Shown: positions 51,421-59,123 of the stretch, in pieces
Position numbering within the stretch: position 1 is the first letter of the stretch
How the letters are laid out: every line of letters begins with the position of its first letter
Assembly (NCBI GenBank): GCA_900455155.1
Contig: UGUC01000002.1
Coordinates: 558,001-622,000 of the forward strand
DNA: 64,000 nt
Direction of reading: 5' to 3'
Source of the DNA: Providencia stuartii
GTDB taxonomy: Bacteria > Pseudomonadota > Gammaproteobacteria > Enterobacterales > Enterobacteriaceae
Position numbers and translations under genes: made by a program
Notes under the pieces: model-generated
The model's input: the letters and a program-made list of their open reading frames with translations, nothing else
What the model was told of the DNA's origin: nothing
Database searches by the model: none

Positions 51421-52674
51421 GTGCCAAAGGATACTACGGTCATTGAGGTACAGTTTGACCGATATGATATTCAACAAATTTGTGGTGATGACATTATAAG
51501 GATCATAGCATCAAATAAGGTTTTATATTGTTATAGCTCTCAATTTCCCCAAATACTTCCCAAATTAGACAGTATCAAAAAAAATGAAAAATTAAAGGTT
51601 TGTGTTAGTCAACTCGATAGTGGTGATTATTGGTTATATTGGTTAATCGCTGAAAATGGATGTGAATTGACGACTGATTACGAGCGAGGAGAGGGAGATT
51701 TTGTATTTATCTTTAATTTTTTTGTGCTAATTATCATGGCGATCCTGATAATGATTATAAAAGCAGATATATTCCTATCAGGAATAGCATTTATTCTGAT
51801 GGCAATTGTTTACATAGGTTTGATTTATGGGGTAAAAGGATTGTGGATAATGTTATGTTCTCCTTTTAATTCGGCGATTCTAAATTTACAAAAAGAAAAG
51901 GGACAAAGTGAAACTGGAATATTCAATAAAAAAGCCTATTTCTATATGTTTTTTCTGTTAAGAAAGATAATTAATAAATTGAGTTTCACTGAGCATTATT
52001 ATATAGAAAGTAATCCTGATATAAATATTAATCGTATAAAAAAATTAGGTTTGCATGTTAGTCATTTTGAAGTTGAGGAAAAGGAAACTACTAATAAGAA
52101 TGTACATATAAGTAACTATGTTGCTGATAAAAGGGTAGAAATTGATGTATCCAATAATTACCATTATATTCACAGTAAGGGCAATATTTACTATTGTGGT
52201 ACTCATGAACGAAGAAAGGAAAATAGTATCTTTATGAGGAGCCAAGCGCCATTTATTGTTGCAAAAGGGGATGATGTTGAGATTATCCATGATGAGAAAA
52301 AAGCGGTGATTGGTCTCATTAATAATACGAGTCAATCAGCTTACCTATTTACTTCAATATATTTTTTTTTCTTCAAAAGATATAGCGTAATGTTTTCATT
52401 AAAATTCGCCATTCTCTTTGGTTTCACTATGACATTCTCACTAATGCCTTTTTCTTTTTCCCTTGCTCCTGAACTTATAGCTAATCTACATATGCTGCTG
52501 TTATTCTTAGGACTCAACTTGGCACTTTTTGTGCTCTATTTTTTACTAAGAATGGTTTATGTGAAATATGCTAACAATGACCGTTATGAAATCACTCAGC
52601 AATATTTACAAAATCGAGTGTTAGAAATGAATAAAAAGCACTTGACCATTATTGATTTCTTAGATCTCTCATAA
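51421..52674 (+). CDS. Hypothetical membrane protein between tRNA-Asn copies 1 and 2
   Basis: I do not recognise this 417-residue protein. It starts at GTG 51421 with AAGGAGGAGCAT upstream. The N-terminal ~90 residues are soluble, two close helices follow (about residues 94-113 and 116-140), then a basic soluble middle of ~180 residues, then two helices near 325-345 and 360-385 and a short charged tail. Base use is more AT-rich than in neighbouring housekeeping genes. Its place beside a tRNA gene suggests acquired cargo, with no clue to function. Confidence 0.7.
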   Translation: MPKDTTVIEVQFDRYDIQQICGDDIIRIIASNKVLYCYSSQFPQILPKLDSIKKNEKLKVCVSQLDSGDYWLYWLIAENGCELTTDYERGEGDFVFIFNFFVLIIMAILIMIIKADIFLSGIAFILMAIVYIGLIYGVKGLWIMLCSPFNSAILNLQKEKGQSETGIFNKKAYFYMFFLLRKIINKLSFTEHYYIESNPDININRIKKLGLHVSHFEVEEKETTNKNVHISNYVADKRVEIDVSNNYHYIHSKGNIYYCGTHERRKENSIFMRSQAPFIVAKGDDVEIIHDEKKAVIGLINNTSQSAYLFTSIYFFFFKRYSVMFSLKFAILFGFTMTFSLMPFSFSLAPELIANLHMLLLFLGLNLALFVLYFLLRMVYVKYANNDRYEITQQYLQNRVLEMNKKHLTIIDFLDLS

Positions 52675-52770
52675 CGTTTTAGGCAAACCATAGAGAAGGG
52701 AAATAAAGAGTTATTAGCTAACGAACGCGATTTATTCAAATAATGTTAGAACAAGTCTGCATAACGAAAA

Positions 52771-52790
52771 AGCCCGCTAAAAAGCGGGCT
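52771..52790. terminator. Terminator of tRNA-Asn copy 2
   Basis: AGCCCGCT pairs with AGCGGGCT around AAAA. Read on the minus strand, TTTTT follows the stem, 10 bp after the tRNA 3' end. The same structure follows copy 3. Confidence 0.8.
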
Positions 52791-52799
52791 TTCAAAATT

Positions 52800-52875
52800 T
52801 GGCTCCTCCAGCTGGACTTGAACCAGCGACATACGGATTAACAGTCCGCCGTTCTACCGACTGAACTATGGAGGA
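52800..52875 (-). tRNA. tRNA-Asn(GTT), copy 2
   Basis: A 76-nt tRNA-Asn identical in sequence to copy 3 and differing by one T-loop base from copy 1. The GTT anticodon and 3' CCA are encoded. Both flanks (terminator and ~35 bp of promoter side) are shared with copy 3. Confidence 0.95.
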
Positions 52876-53093
52876 ATTGCTGTGTTCCTGAGAACGAGGC
52901 GCATATTACCCATCCTGTTCATGCTTGTAAAGTATAAATATGAAAAAAAATGCCAAGTGATTGCTAAGTGAGCAATGCGGTGGTTATGTCGGCGAAAAAC
53001 ATTACCTATAGATATCATACCTAAGAACGATAGTCATAAAGTAAAACTATATTTAACGTTAATGATACAATAAATTAACAATATGGTGATGTG

Positions 53094-54809
53094 ATGAAAA
53101 AAACACTGCTAGCAATTGCATTAAGTTCCGTGATGTCGGGTGTGGCATTGGGGGAAGTCGATGATAGGCCTAATGTTCTGATCATCATTGCCGACGATAT
53201 GGGGTATTCGGACATTAGCCCTTTTGGAGGGGAAATCCCAACACCAAATTTGCAAAAAATGGCTGAGCAAGGTGTCAGGATGAGCCAGTATTACACTTCG
53301 CCGATGTCTGCTCCTGCACGCTCAATGTTAATGACTGGAGCCACAAACCAACAAGCGGGAATGGGAGGGATGTGGTGGTATGAAAATACGGTCGGCAAGC
53401 CAGGTTATGAATTACGCTTAACGGATAGAGTGGTAACCATGGCTGAACGCTTCCAAGATGCGGGTTATAACACGTTGATGTCAGGCAAATGGCATTTAGG
53501 TTATACCAAAGGTGCGAGGCCAACAGACCGAGGTTTTAATCAAGCATTTGCTTTTATGGGAGGAGGAACCAGTCATTTTGATGATGCTAAACCGCTTGGA
53601 ACGGTTGAAAGTTTCCATACGTATTATACGTTAAATGGCGAGAAAGTTTCGTTGCCGAGCGATTTTTATTCAAGTAAAAACTATGCGCAGCAATTGGAAC
53701 AGTGGATTAAACAGACTCCGAGTGATCAACCAATATTTGCTTACCTCGCTTTCACCGCACCTCATGATCCTATCCAAGCGCCTGATGACTGGATCCGTAA
53801 ATTTGACGGAAAATATGACGAAGGATTTGGCAAAATTTATCGGCAAAGAATAAATCGCTTGAAAGAATTAGGGATTATTAACGATAAAACACCGATGCCG
53901 AAATTAAATTTGGATAAGGAATGGGAACAATTAACCCCTGAAGAAAAGCGCTATGCAGCTAAAACGATGCAAGTATATGCTGCAATGATTGCCTATATGG
54001 ACGATCAAATTGGTGGCGTTATTAATACGCTAAAAGAGACGGGGAGAGATAAAAATACGATTATTATTTTTGCGACAGATAATGGTGCAAACCCTGCATC
54101 CGGTTTTTATTATGAGTCAGACCCTGAATATTGGAAACAGTTTGATAATAGCTATGAAAATCTTGGGCGTAAGAATTCGTTTGTCTCTGTGGGGCCTCAA
54201 TGGGCGAATGTCAGTAATGCACCTTATGCCAATTACCATAAAACGACCAGTGCTCAAGGGGGGATCAATACCGATTTAATTATCACTGGGCCGGGTATTG
54301 GTAAGGCGGGGAGTATAGATAAAACACCGATGGCGGTTTACGATATTGCCCCAACGCTATATGAATTTGCTGGTATTGATGCTAATAAGCAGATCAAAAA
54401 TATCCATCCATTACCGATGTTAGGTACGAGCTTTAAATCCCATTTCCTTGGCAAATCGACTGTTAATCCACGGCAGCTATTTGGTGTCGAATTACATAAT
54501 CAAGCGGCGTTAGTCGAAGGCGATTGGAAATTAAGGCGTTTAGTGAAAGCCTCTCCAAAAGCAGAAATGGCTCCTTGGCAACTTTTCAATTTAAAAGAAG
54601 ATCCACTTGAAACCCGTGATTTAGCGGCAAAACACCCTGAAATTGTGCAAAAGCTGCAAAAGAAATACGAACAATTTGCCAAGACCGGCATGATTATTGA
54701 AGCGAAAGGAGAGGCTATCGATTACATCGGTGTCGATGAGTCTACAGGGAACTATATCGGCATAGATCCGAAGACAAATAAGCGTATTGAGCCTGCAAAG
54801 GTGAAATGA
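53094..54809 (+). CDS. Ser-type periplasmic arylsulfatase
   Basis: This ~571-residue alkaline-phosphatase-fold sulfatase has a signal peptide ([20 protein letters not shown]), the calcium-binding D34-D35 ([16 protein letters not shown]), and the activation motif [17 protein letters not shown], with S72 as the residue converted to formylglycine. Because the position is Ser, not Cys, activation needs an anaerobic maturase, and that gene follows 13 bp later. Later motifs GKWHLGY and FATDNGAN agree with the family. The substrate is unknown; AslA/AtsA-like. ATG 53094 is chosen over GTG 53091. Confidence 0.92.
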   Translation: MKKTLLAIALSSVMSGVALGEVDDRPNVLIIIADDMGYSDISPFGGEIPTPNLQKMAEQGVRMSQYYTSPMSAPARSMLMTGATNQQAGMGGMWWYENTVGKPGYELRLTDRVVTMAERFQDAGYNTLMSGKWHLGYTKGARPTDRGFNQAFAFMGGGTSHFDDAKPLGTVESFHTYYTLNGEKVSLPSDFYSSKNYAQQLEQWIKQTPSDQPIFAYLAFTAPHDPIQAPDDWIRKFDGKYDEGFGKIYRQRINRLKELGIINDKTPMPKLNLDKEWEQLTPEEKRYAAKTMQVYAAMIAYMDDQIGGVINTLKETGRDKNTIIIFATDNGANPASGFYYESDPEYWKQFDNSYENLGRKNSFVSVGPQWANVSNAPYANYHKTTSAQGGINTDLIITGPGIGKAGSIDKTPMAVYDIAPTLYEFAGIDANKQIKNIHPLPMLGTSFKSHFLGKSTVNPRQLFGVELHNQAALVEGDWKLRRLVKASPKAEMAPWQLFNLKEDPLETRDLAAKHPEIVQKLQKKYEQFAKTGMIIEAKGEAIDYIGVDESTGNYIGIDPKTNKRIEPAKVK

Positions 54810-54822
54810 TGGGAGGGTTAAT

Positions 54823-56032
54823 ATGAAAATTTCTTTTTATGATCCTCCCAGATTGCAGGGGAAATCATTAAAATCAGCAATTCCTTTTCATATTTTATTA
54901 AAGCCTGTTGGTTCGGGATGTAATTTAAAGTGTGATTATTGTTATTACCCCCAGCATAATGAGCAGAAAGCGGCGCCAATGCTCAAAGCCATGTTGGAGC
55001 CATTTATTAAAAATTATATAGCTGCCCAGCCGGCTTACACCAAAGAGATCAATTTTGTCTGGCAAGGTGGAGAGCCGTTATTAGCGGGGTTAGATTTTTA
55101 TAAGCGCGCGATTGCGTTACAGCAAAAATATGCGCCTCACGGAGTGCGTATTATTAACACGTTGCAAACGAATGCGACGCTATTAACGCCTTCTTGGTGC
55201 CGTTTTTTGAAGCAACATGATTTTGTTATTGGCGTGAGCCTTGATGGCCCCGAATCTATCCATGATCAATACCGTCATGATAGAAGGGGAAATAGTGGCA
55301 GCTATGCCTCCGTAATAAAAGGGATCGCACTACTGCAACAGTTTGACATTGAATTCAATATATTGACGGTGGTACACGATGGTGTCGCTCATTTAGGCAA
55401 AGAGATTTACCTTCATTTTGTACAACTTGGTATTCGCTATATTCAATTTCAACCCCTTATGCTGGAGGGGGATGCTATCCATCAAGGATTCACGCTCAGT
55501 GCGAATAATTGGGGGGCTATTTTTAAGCTCAGTGTATCAACAGTGGCAAGCGTCAGGGCATATCGGGCGTGTTTTTGTGATGAACATTGAACAGGTATAT
55601 AGCCAATACTTTACTCAGGTGAGCAGTACTTGTGTTCATTCAGAACGCTGTGGCACGAATATGATGATGGAAACTCAAGGCGAGATTTACGCTTGCGATC
55701 ATCAAGCAAATCAAAGTTACTATCTTGGTCAATTTAATGGGCAGCAAGGATTTAGTGATTTTGTTGAGGCATCTATCTCGTTGCCTTTTGGGCAAAATAA
55801 GAGTCGACGCAAAGAGTGCCAACAATGCTCGGTTAAAATGGTTTGCCAAGGCGGTTGCCCGGCTCATTTGAATCAATTTGGACGTAACCAATTGTGCGAA
55901 GGCTACTTTGCCTTTTTTAGTTTGGTGCTAGCGCCGATAAGGCAATATCAGCGAAATGCGCAGGGGGTTCAGCATTGGCGTAATGCATTCTTAAAAAAAT
56001 GCGGTTTCTTAAATAGCAAAAGCCCGCTATAA
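54823..56032 (+). CDS. Anaerobic sulfatase-maturating enzyme, radical SAM (one frameshift)
   Basis: This enzyme (AtsB/anSME family) converts the Ser of the neighbouring sulfatase to formylglycine. The radical-SAM cluster motif is C33-x3-C37-x2-C40 (GSGCNLKCDYCYYP), followed by VWQGGEPLL, and the C-terminal SPASM cysteines appear in CVHSERCGTNMMMETQGE and CQQCSVKMVCQGGCPAH. One extra G at ~55531 breaks the frame after NNWG; repaired length is ~402 residues. GGGAGG lies before ATG 54823. Confidence 0.9.
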
Positions 56033-56040
56033 AGCGGGCT
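56021..56040. terminator. Terminator of tRNA-Asn copy 3
   Basis: AGCCCGCT and AGCGGGCT pair around TATA, 10 bp beyond the tRNA 3' end, and overlap the last codons of the maturase gene. It matches the hairpin after copy 2. Confidence 0.8.
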
Positions 56041-56049
56041 TTCAAAATT

Positions 56050-56125
56050 TGGCTCCTCCAGCTGGACTTGAACCAGCGACATACGGATTAACAGTCCGCC
56101 GTTCTACCGACTGAACTATGGAGGA
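56050..56125 (-). tRNA. tRNA-Asn(GTT), copy 3
   Basis: A 76-nt tRNA-Asn with GTT anticodon and encoded CCA. The ~140-bp block around it (56018-56157) repeats that around copy 2 with few changes. Confidence 0.95.
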
Positions 56126-56247
56126 ATTGTTGTGTTCCTGAGAACGAGGCGAATATTAACGGTATCGCCTCAGACTGTCAACGATAAAAACACAAAAATA
56201 ATCTGTTTGATTACTGACTGTGCATTATGGTTGATTTTCATACTAGC

Positions 56248-56766
56248 TTATTGATATTGCGCTTTATTCTGAGTCATTAAAGGGGCCTTTGCCTGTGATG
56301 GGATCTCAGGATAGGCAATATGATAAATATCATAAAATGAAAGCATCCCTTTAAGTTCTAGCAAACGGGTTATTTCTTGCTTAATTGCATGATTGACTTC
56401 ATTTGAATCAAGTATCTTTTGAATTGATGCATCAGAAACTTGCTCGGTAACAAACCACTCGCCATTATAACAAACACGCAGGTCGAGCACGCCAATATCT
56501 TCAAAACGGTAAACAGGTTTAATATCAAATAATAAGACAGCCGCTAAAATAACAAATAGTGCGGTAAAACCTAGCATCCAATACAGACCAAAATAAGGGG
56601 CATATAAAACCAAAATTGCTAATGGAATATAGGCCGCGACCATACCGATACACAGGTAAGGATGATTTGCGATGAATTGACTGTTGAAGTAAGGTTTGCC
56701 ATCGCGTTTTTCTTTTTTATTGATGGTGTCTAAATCTTCAATAAGTATTTTTTTGATGATATCCAT
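56248..56766 (-). CDS. ylaC: YlaC-family inner membrane protein
   Basis: This 172-residue protein matches E. coli YlaC: a soluble start (KEKRDGKPYFNSQFIANHP), two helices, then YRFEDIGVLDLRVCYNGEWF and MLSFYDIYHIAYPE. The function is unknown. It is transcribed alone. Confidence 0.85.
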   Translation of the reverse strand: MDIIKKILIEDLDTINKKEKRDGKPYFNSQFIANHPYLCIGMVAAYIPLAILVLYAPYFGLYWMLGFTALFVILAAVLLFDIKPVYRFEDIGVLDLRVCYNGEWFVTEQVSDASIQKILDSNEVNHAIKQEITRLLELKGMLSFYDIYHIAYPEIPSQAKAPLMTQNKAQYQ

Positions 56767-57238
56767 AATGTGATAGCTCTCTGTAAAGGCATCTATACCT
56801 TGAAGAGTATCATGCGTAAGTTGAATTGTTATATATCAGTTGTAAAAAATTTTGAGTGTAATTGTCACTGTATAAGAATAATCTCACTGACAAATGGGAT
56901 ATTTGTTCAATAAATCTTTTAATCTATCAACAAAATGCGAAAAAATTTGTTCGGTTAACCGCGTGAAAAGTGACGTAACTTAAAAAACAGCATTTTTTTT
57001 AGGGGTAATCTATATAAAATAGTTGCTATTATCCTTAACTCATGAGTTAATGAGTCTCGGCCTGTTTAGCAGTCCTATTTGATGTACGATTACTGAGTTT
57101 GTGTTCTAAAGAAGAAAGTTATCCCAGATAGCCTTTGACCGTGACGCTTCATCTTGGTTTTTTCCTGATTAAATAGTTGACTCTGGCCCATATATGCCGA
57201 AAAGGCAAGTTTTTTTGATGTTATATAGGAAAAGTCAA
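56767..57238. other. Gene-free 472-bp region with the cold-shock gene leader
   Basis: The right half is probably the promoter and long 5' leader usual for csp genes. AT-rich segments and TATATAAAATAG-like -10 candidates near 57011 are seen, but no ORF. Nothing else is definite. Confidence 0.4.
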
Positions 57239-57451
57239 ATGTCCGACAAAATGAAAGGTCAAGTTAAGTGGTTCAACGAGTCTAAAGGCTTCGGTTTCAT
57301 CACTCCTGCTGATGGTAGCAAAGACGTTTTCGTTCACTTCTCTGCCATTCAGGGCGCTGGTTTCAAAACTCTGGCAGAAGGCCAGCAAGTTGAATTCACC
57401 ATTGAAAATGGTGCGAAAGGCCCAGCAGCTGCTAACGTAACTGCAATCTAA
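57239..57451 (+). CDS. cspE: Cold-shock protein, CspC/CspE type
   Basis: This 70-residue cold-shock-domain protein ([20 protein letters not shown], then [17 protein letters not shown]) has both RNP motifs KGFGFI and VFVHF. It binds single-stranded RNA and acts as an antiterminator/RNA chaperone. It resembles both CspC and CspE, so the symbol is tentative. ATG 57239 has TAGGAAAAG upstream; 57194 would add an unlikely extension. Confidence 0.88.
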   Translation: MSDKMKGQVKWFNESKGFGFITPADGSKDVFVHFSAIQGAGFKTLAEGQQVEFTIENGAKGPAAANVTAI

Positions 57452-57475
57452 GCTTAATTGCTTAACTGATTTTCT

Positions 57476-57504
57476 AAAGCCCGTCATTTTTAATGACGGG
57501 CTTT
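57476..57504 (+). terminator. Terminator of the cold-shock gene
   Basis: AAAGCCCGTCATT and AATGACGGGCTTT form a perfect 13-bp stem with a 3-nt loop and a T-tail, 24 bp after the stop. Confidence 0.92.
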
Positions 57505-57559
57505 TTCATACCCGCTAAACTAGGCTTCAGAGGATTTTTTTTACTGGAGACCGCCATCA

Positions 57560-57751
57560 ATGAAAATTCATGATCGTGTTTATGTTAAAACAGACGGACA
57601 GAGTCGTCGTGAAGGGAAGATATTGTTAATTGAGCCTTTTAATGAAGGTACAATGTATTTAGTTTCCTTGCCAGAGTACCCGGGCGGTATTTGGTTTTTT
57701 AACGAAAAAGAGGGTGGTGAAGGCGTATTTGTCAGCCCTATTGAAAGTTAA
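57560..57751 (+). CDS. dsrB: DsrB family protein
   Basis: This 63-residue protein matches E. coli DsrB ([40 protein letters not shown]). DsrB is a small protein of unknown role, first noted beside the DsrA RNA gene. The ribosome site ACTGGAGA precedes ATG 57560. Confidence 0.88.
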   Translation: MKIHDRVYVKTDGQSRREGKILLIEPFNEGTMYLVSLPEYPGGIWFFNEKEGGEGVFVSPIES

Positions 57752-58007
57752 ATTTGTTAAATATTTTTTTAAAGCTTTACTTCATAAATGACGCAATCTA
57801 TACTTCTTGCAAATTTTCTTAGGAGATAATTACTTGGACAGTCAGAGTTGTAACACAAACACTAAATTTATTGGCAAGTAATTAATTACCTTTCTATTTA
57901 ACTGCTTGCCACCATGGCGGGCAGTATCGAGCGTAAATGCACGCGATACTCCTTAATATAAAGTGATGAGCTATCAATAGCTTATTGTTATTTTGTGAGT
58001 AAAAATC

Positions 58008-58055
58008 ATGAAGCTCTATTTCTATTCATTATTTCCTCCGGGTATATGCCTATAA
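58008..58055 (+). CDS. Candidate leader peptide upstream of mgtC
   Basis: A 15-codon ORF encodes MKLYFYSLFPPGICL with consecutive Pro codons CCT CCG. The ribosome site GTGAG is weak, 9 nt upstream. It ends 37 bp before the hairpin at 58092-58113. Short leader ORFs with Pro codons control mgt genes in Salmonella, so a similar role is plausible but unproven. Confidence 0.35.
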   Translation: MKLYFYSLFPPGICL

Positions 58056-58120
58056 CGTCTGAATAATTATTTTATTATTCACTTTAAGGCTATATGGAAT
58101 TTATTTTCCATATTTTCATC

Positions 58121-58161
58121 TACCCAAAATAATTTGAGATGCAGTGGAGCAGCAAGAGAAT
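58121..58161. repeat. Candidate intergenic repeat copy
   Basis: TACCCAAAATAATTTGAG followed by ATGCAGTGGAGCAGCAAG resembles short intergenic repeats common in enterobacteria of this group. A weakly similar beginning occurs at 16624. The left part also pairs with the mgtC ribosome-site region. Confidence 0.35.
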
Positions 58162-58271
58162 ACATTGCCAGAGGTATAGCTAATGATGCCTCTGCGGTGA
58201 ATAAATATTGTTAAAAACACTGTGGCTTGAAATATGACTGATATATCCAAATTATTTTTGGAGGAACAATC

Positions 58272-58970
58272 ATGTTATTTACTCCTGATATTTTCAATTT
58301 AGTTTCTGCAATGTGCCTAGGAGCATTAATCGGCGCTGAGCGTCAATGGCGTCAACGTATGGCAGGGCTACGCACTAATGCCTTAGTTGCAACTGGGGCG
58401 GCTGTATTTATTTTAAGCTCAGTGACAACTTCACCTGATAGCCCCGGACGAATTGCGGCACAAGTCGTGTCAGGGATCGGTTTTCTTGGCGCTGGTGTCA
58501 TTATGCGTGAAGGAATGAATATCCGTGGTTTGAATACGGCGGCAACCCTTTGGTGCTCAGCGGGGATTGGTGTGTTATGTGGACTTGGCCAATATTCTTT
58601 AGCGACCATGGCAACCATGCTTATCTTGTGCGCCAATATCTTACTGCGAGAGGCAGCACAACGTATTAACAAACAGCCACAGCAGCAGGCGATTGATATA
58701 GCGCAGCGCTATAAGATCCGCGTGATGTGCCATCAAGAAGACGAAATCTTAGTGAGAACTTTAATTTTACAGGCCATCAATGGGTTAAATATTCGTCTAC
58801 AGTCATTAAGCAGTGCCGATACATTGAAACCTGAACAGTTAGAGGTGCTCGCGGAGTTTTTAGCGACGCCAGCGGAACAGAAAGAAATTGAAGCGCTAGT
58901 GTGTCGGATCAGTCTTGAACAGAGTGTTAGCGCAATCAATTGGAAAGTCGCATCAGAGCTGCCAGCCTGA
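58272..58970 (+). CDS. mgtC: MgtC virulence-factor family membrane protein
   Basis: This 232-residue protein has an N-terminal domain of four to five helices with the MgtC/SapB signature LGALIGAERQWRQRMAGLRT and GIGFLGAGVIMREG, and a soluble C-terminal ACT-like domain. MgtC inhibits the F1F0 ATP synthase in Salmonella and supports growth at low Mg2+ and in macrophages. GGAGG precedes ATG 58272. It is the first gene of an operon with mgtB. Confidence 0.92.
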   Translation: MLFTPDIFNLVSAMCLGALIGAERQWRQRMAGLRTNALVATGAAVFILSSVTTSPDSPGRIAAQVVSGIGFLGAGVIMREGMNIRGLNTAATLWCSAGIGVLCGLGQYSLATMATMLILCANILLREAAQRINKQPQQQAIDIAQRYKIRVMCHQEDEILVRTLILQAINGLNIRLQSLSSADTLKPEQLEVLAEFLATPAEQKEIEALVCRISLEQSVSAINWKVASELPA

Positions 58971-59002
58971 ATGCCAGATCATCATTAACAAAAGGAGCCG
59001 CA

Positions 59003-59062
59003 ATGGACGATCACCCTCCGTCATGGAGCCAATACAGGAGCTATCTAACTATGAATAAATAA
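59003..59062 (+). CDS. Candidate leader peptide between mgtC and mgtB
   Basis: A 19-codon ORF encodes MDDHPPSWSQYRSYLTMNK and has a strong ribosome site (AAAAGGAGCCGCA) before ATG 59003. The N-terminus has two Asp then two Pro (CCT CCG), like the acidic/proline start of the Salmonella MgtL leader. Its last codons form the left arm of the hairpin at 59040-59082, so a ribosome completing it would prevent that hairpin. No known peptide is recognised. Confidence 0.5.
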   Translation: MDDHPPSWSQYRSYLTMNK

Positions 59063-59082
59063 TTTATTTTCAGTTAGATAGC
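59040..59082 (+). promoter_or_regulatory. Hairpin in the mgtC-mgtB interval, possible attenuator
   Basis: GCTATCTAACT (59040-59050) and AGTTAGATAGC (59072-59082) are perfect 11-bp inverted arms, followed by GTTTTAAG. It lies 41 bp before mgtB and overlaps the end of the 19-codon ORF. A terminator/attenuator or an mRNA processing structure are both possible. Confidence 0.6.
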
Positions 59083-59123
59083 GTTTTAAGCCGCACGCAA
59101 AGTGCCTAGTAGAGATAAACGTT

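Larger units (their letters stand above)
57752..58271 (+). promoter_or_regulatory. Long 5' leader region of the mgtC-mgtB operon
   Basis: This 520-bp region contains no large ORF but several paired structures: AGTATC-GAGCGT/ACGC-GATACT (57923-57950), ATATGGAA/TTCCATAT followed by TTTC (58092-58113), and CAGAGG/CCTCTG (about 58172-58196). A 15-codon ORF lies at 58008-58055. CCAAAATAATTTG (58124-58136) can pair with CAAATTATTTTTGG (58248-58261), which reaches into the mgtC ribosome site GGAGG (58260-58264). In Salmonella the mgtCBR leader senses Mg2+, proline and ATP through such features. Confidence 0.5.

Noticed and set aside
57914..57961. 15-codon ORF MAGSIERKCTRYSLI in the mgtC leader
   Set aside because: No ribosome site precedes it and it only spans the 57923-57950 hairpin, which explains the open frame better.
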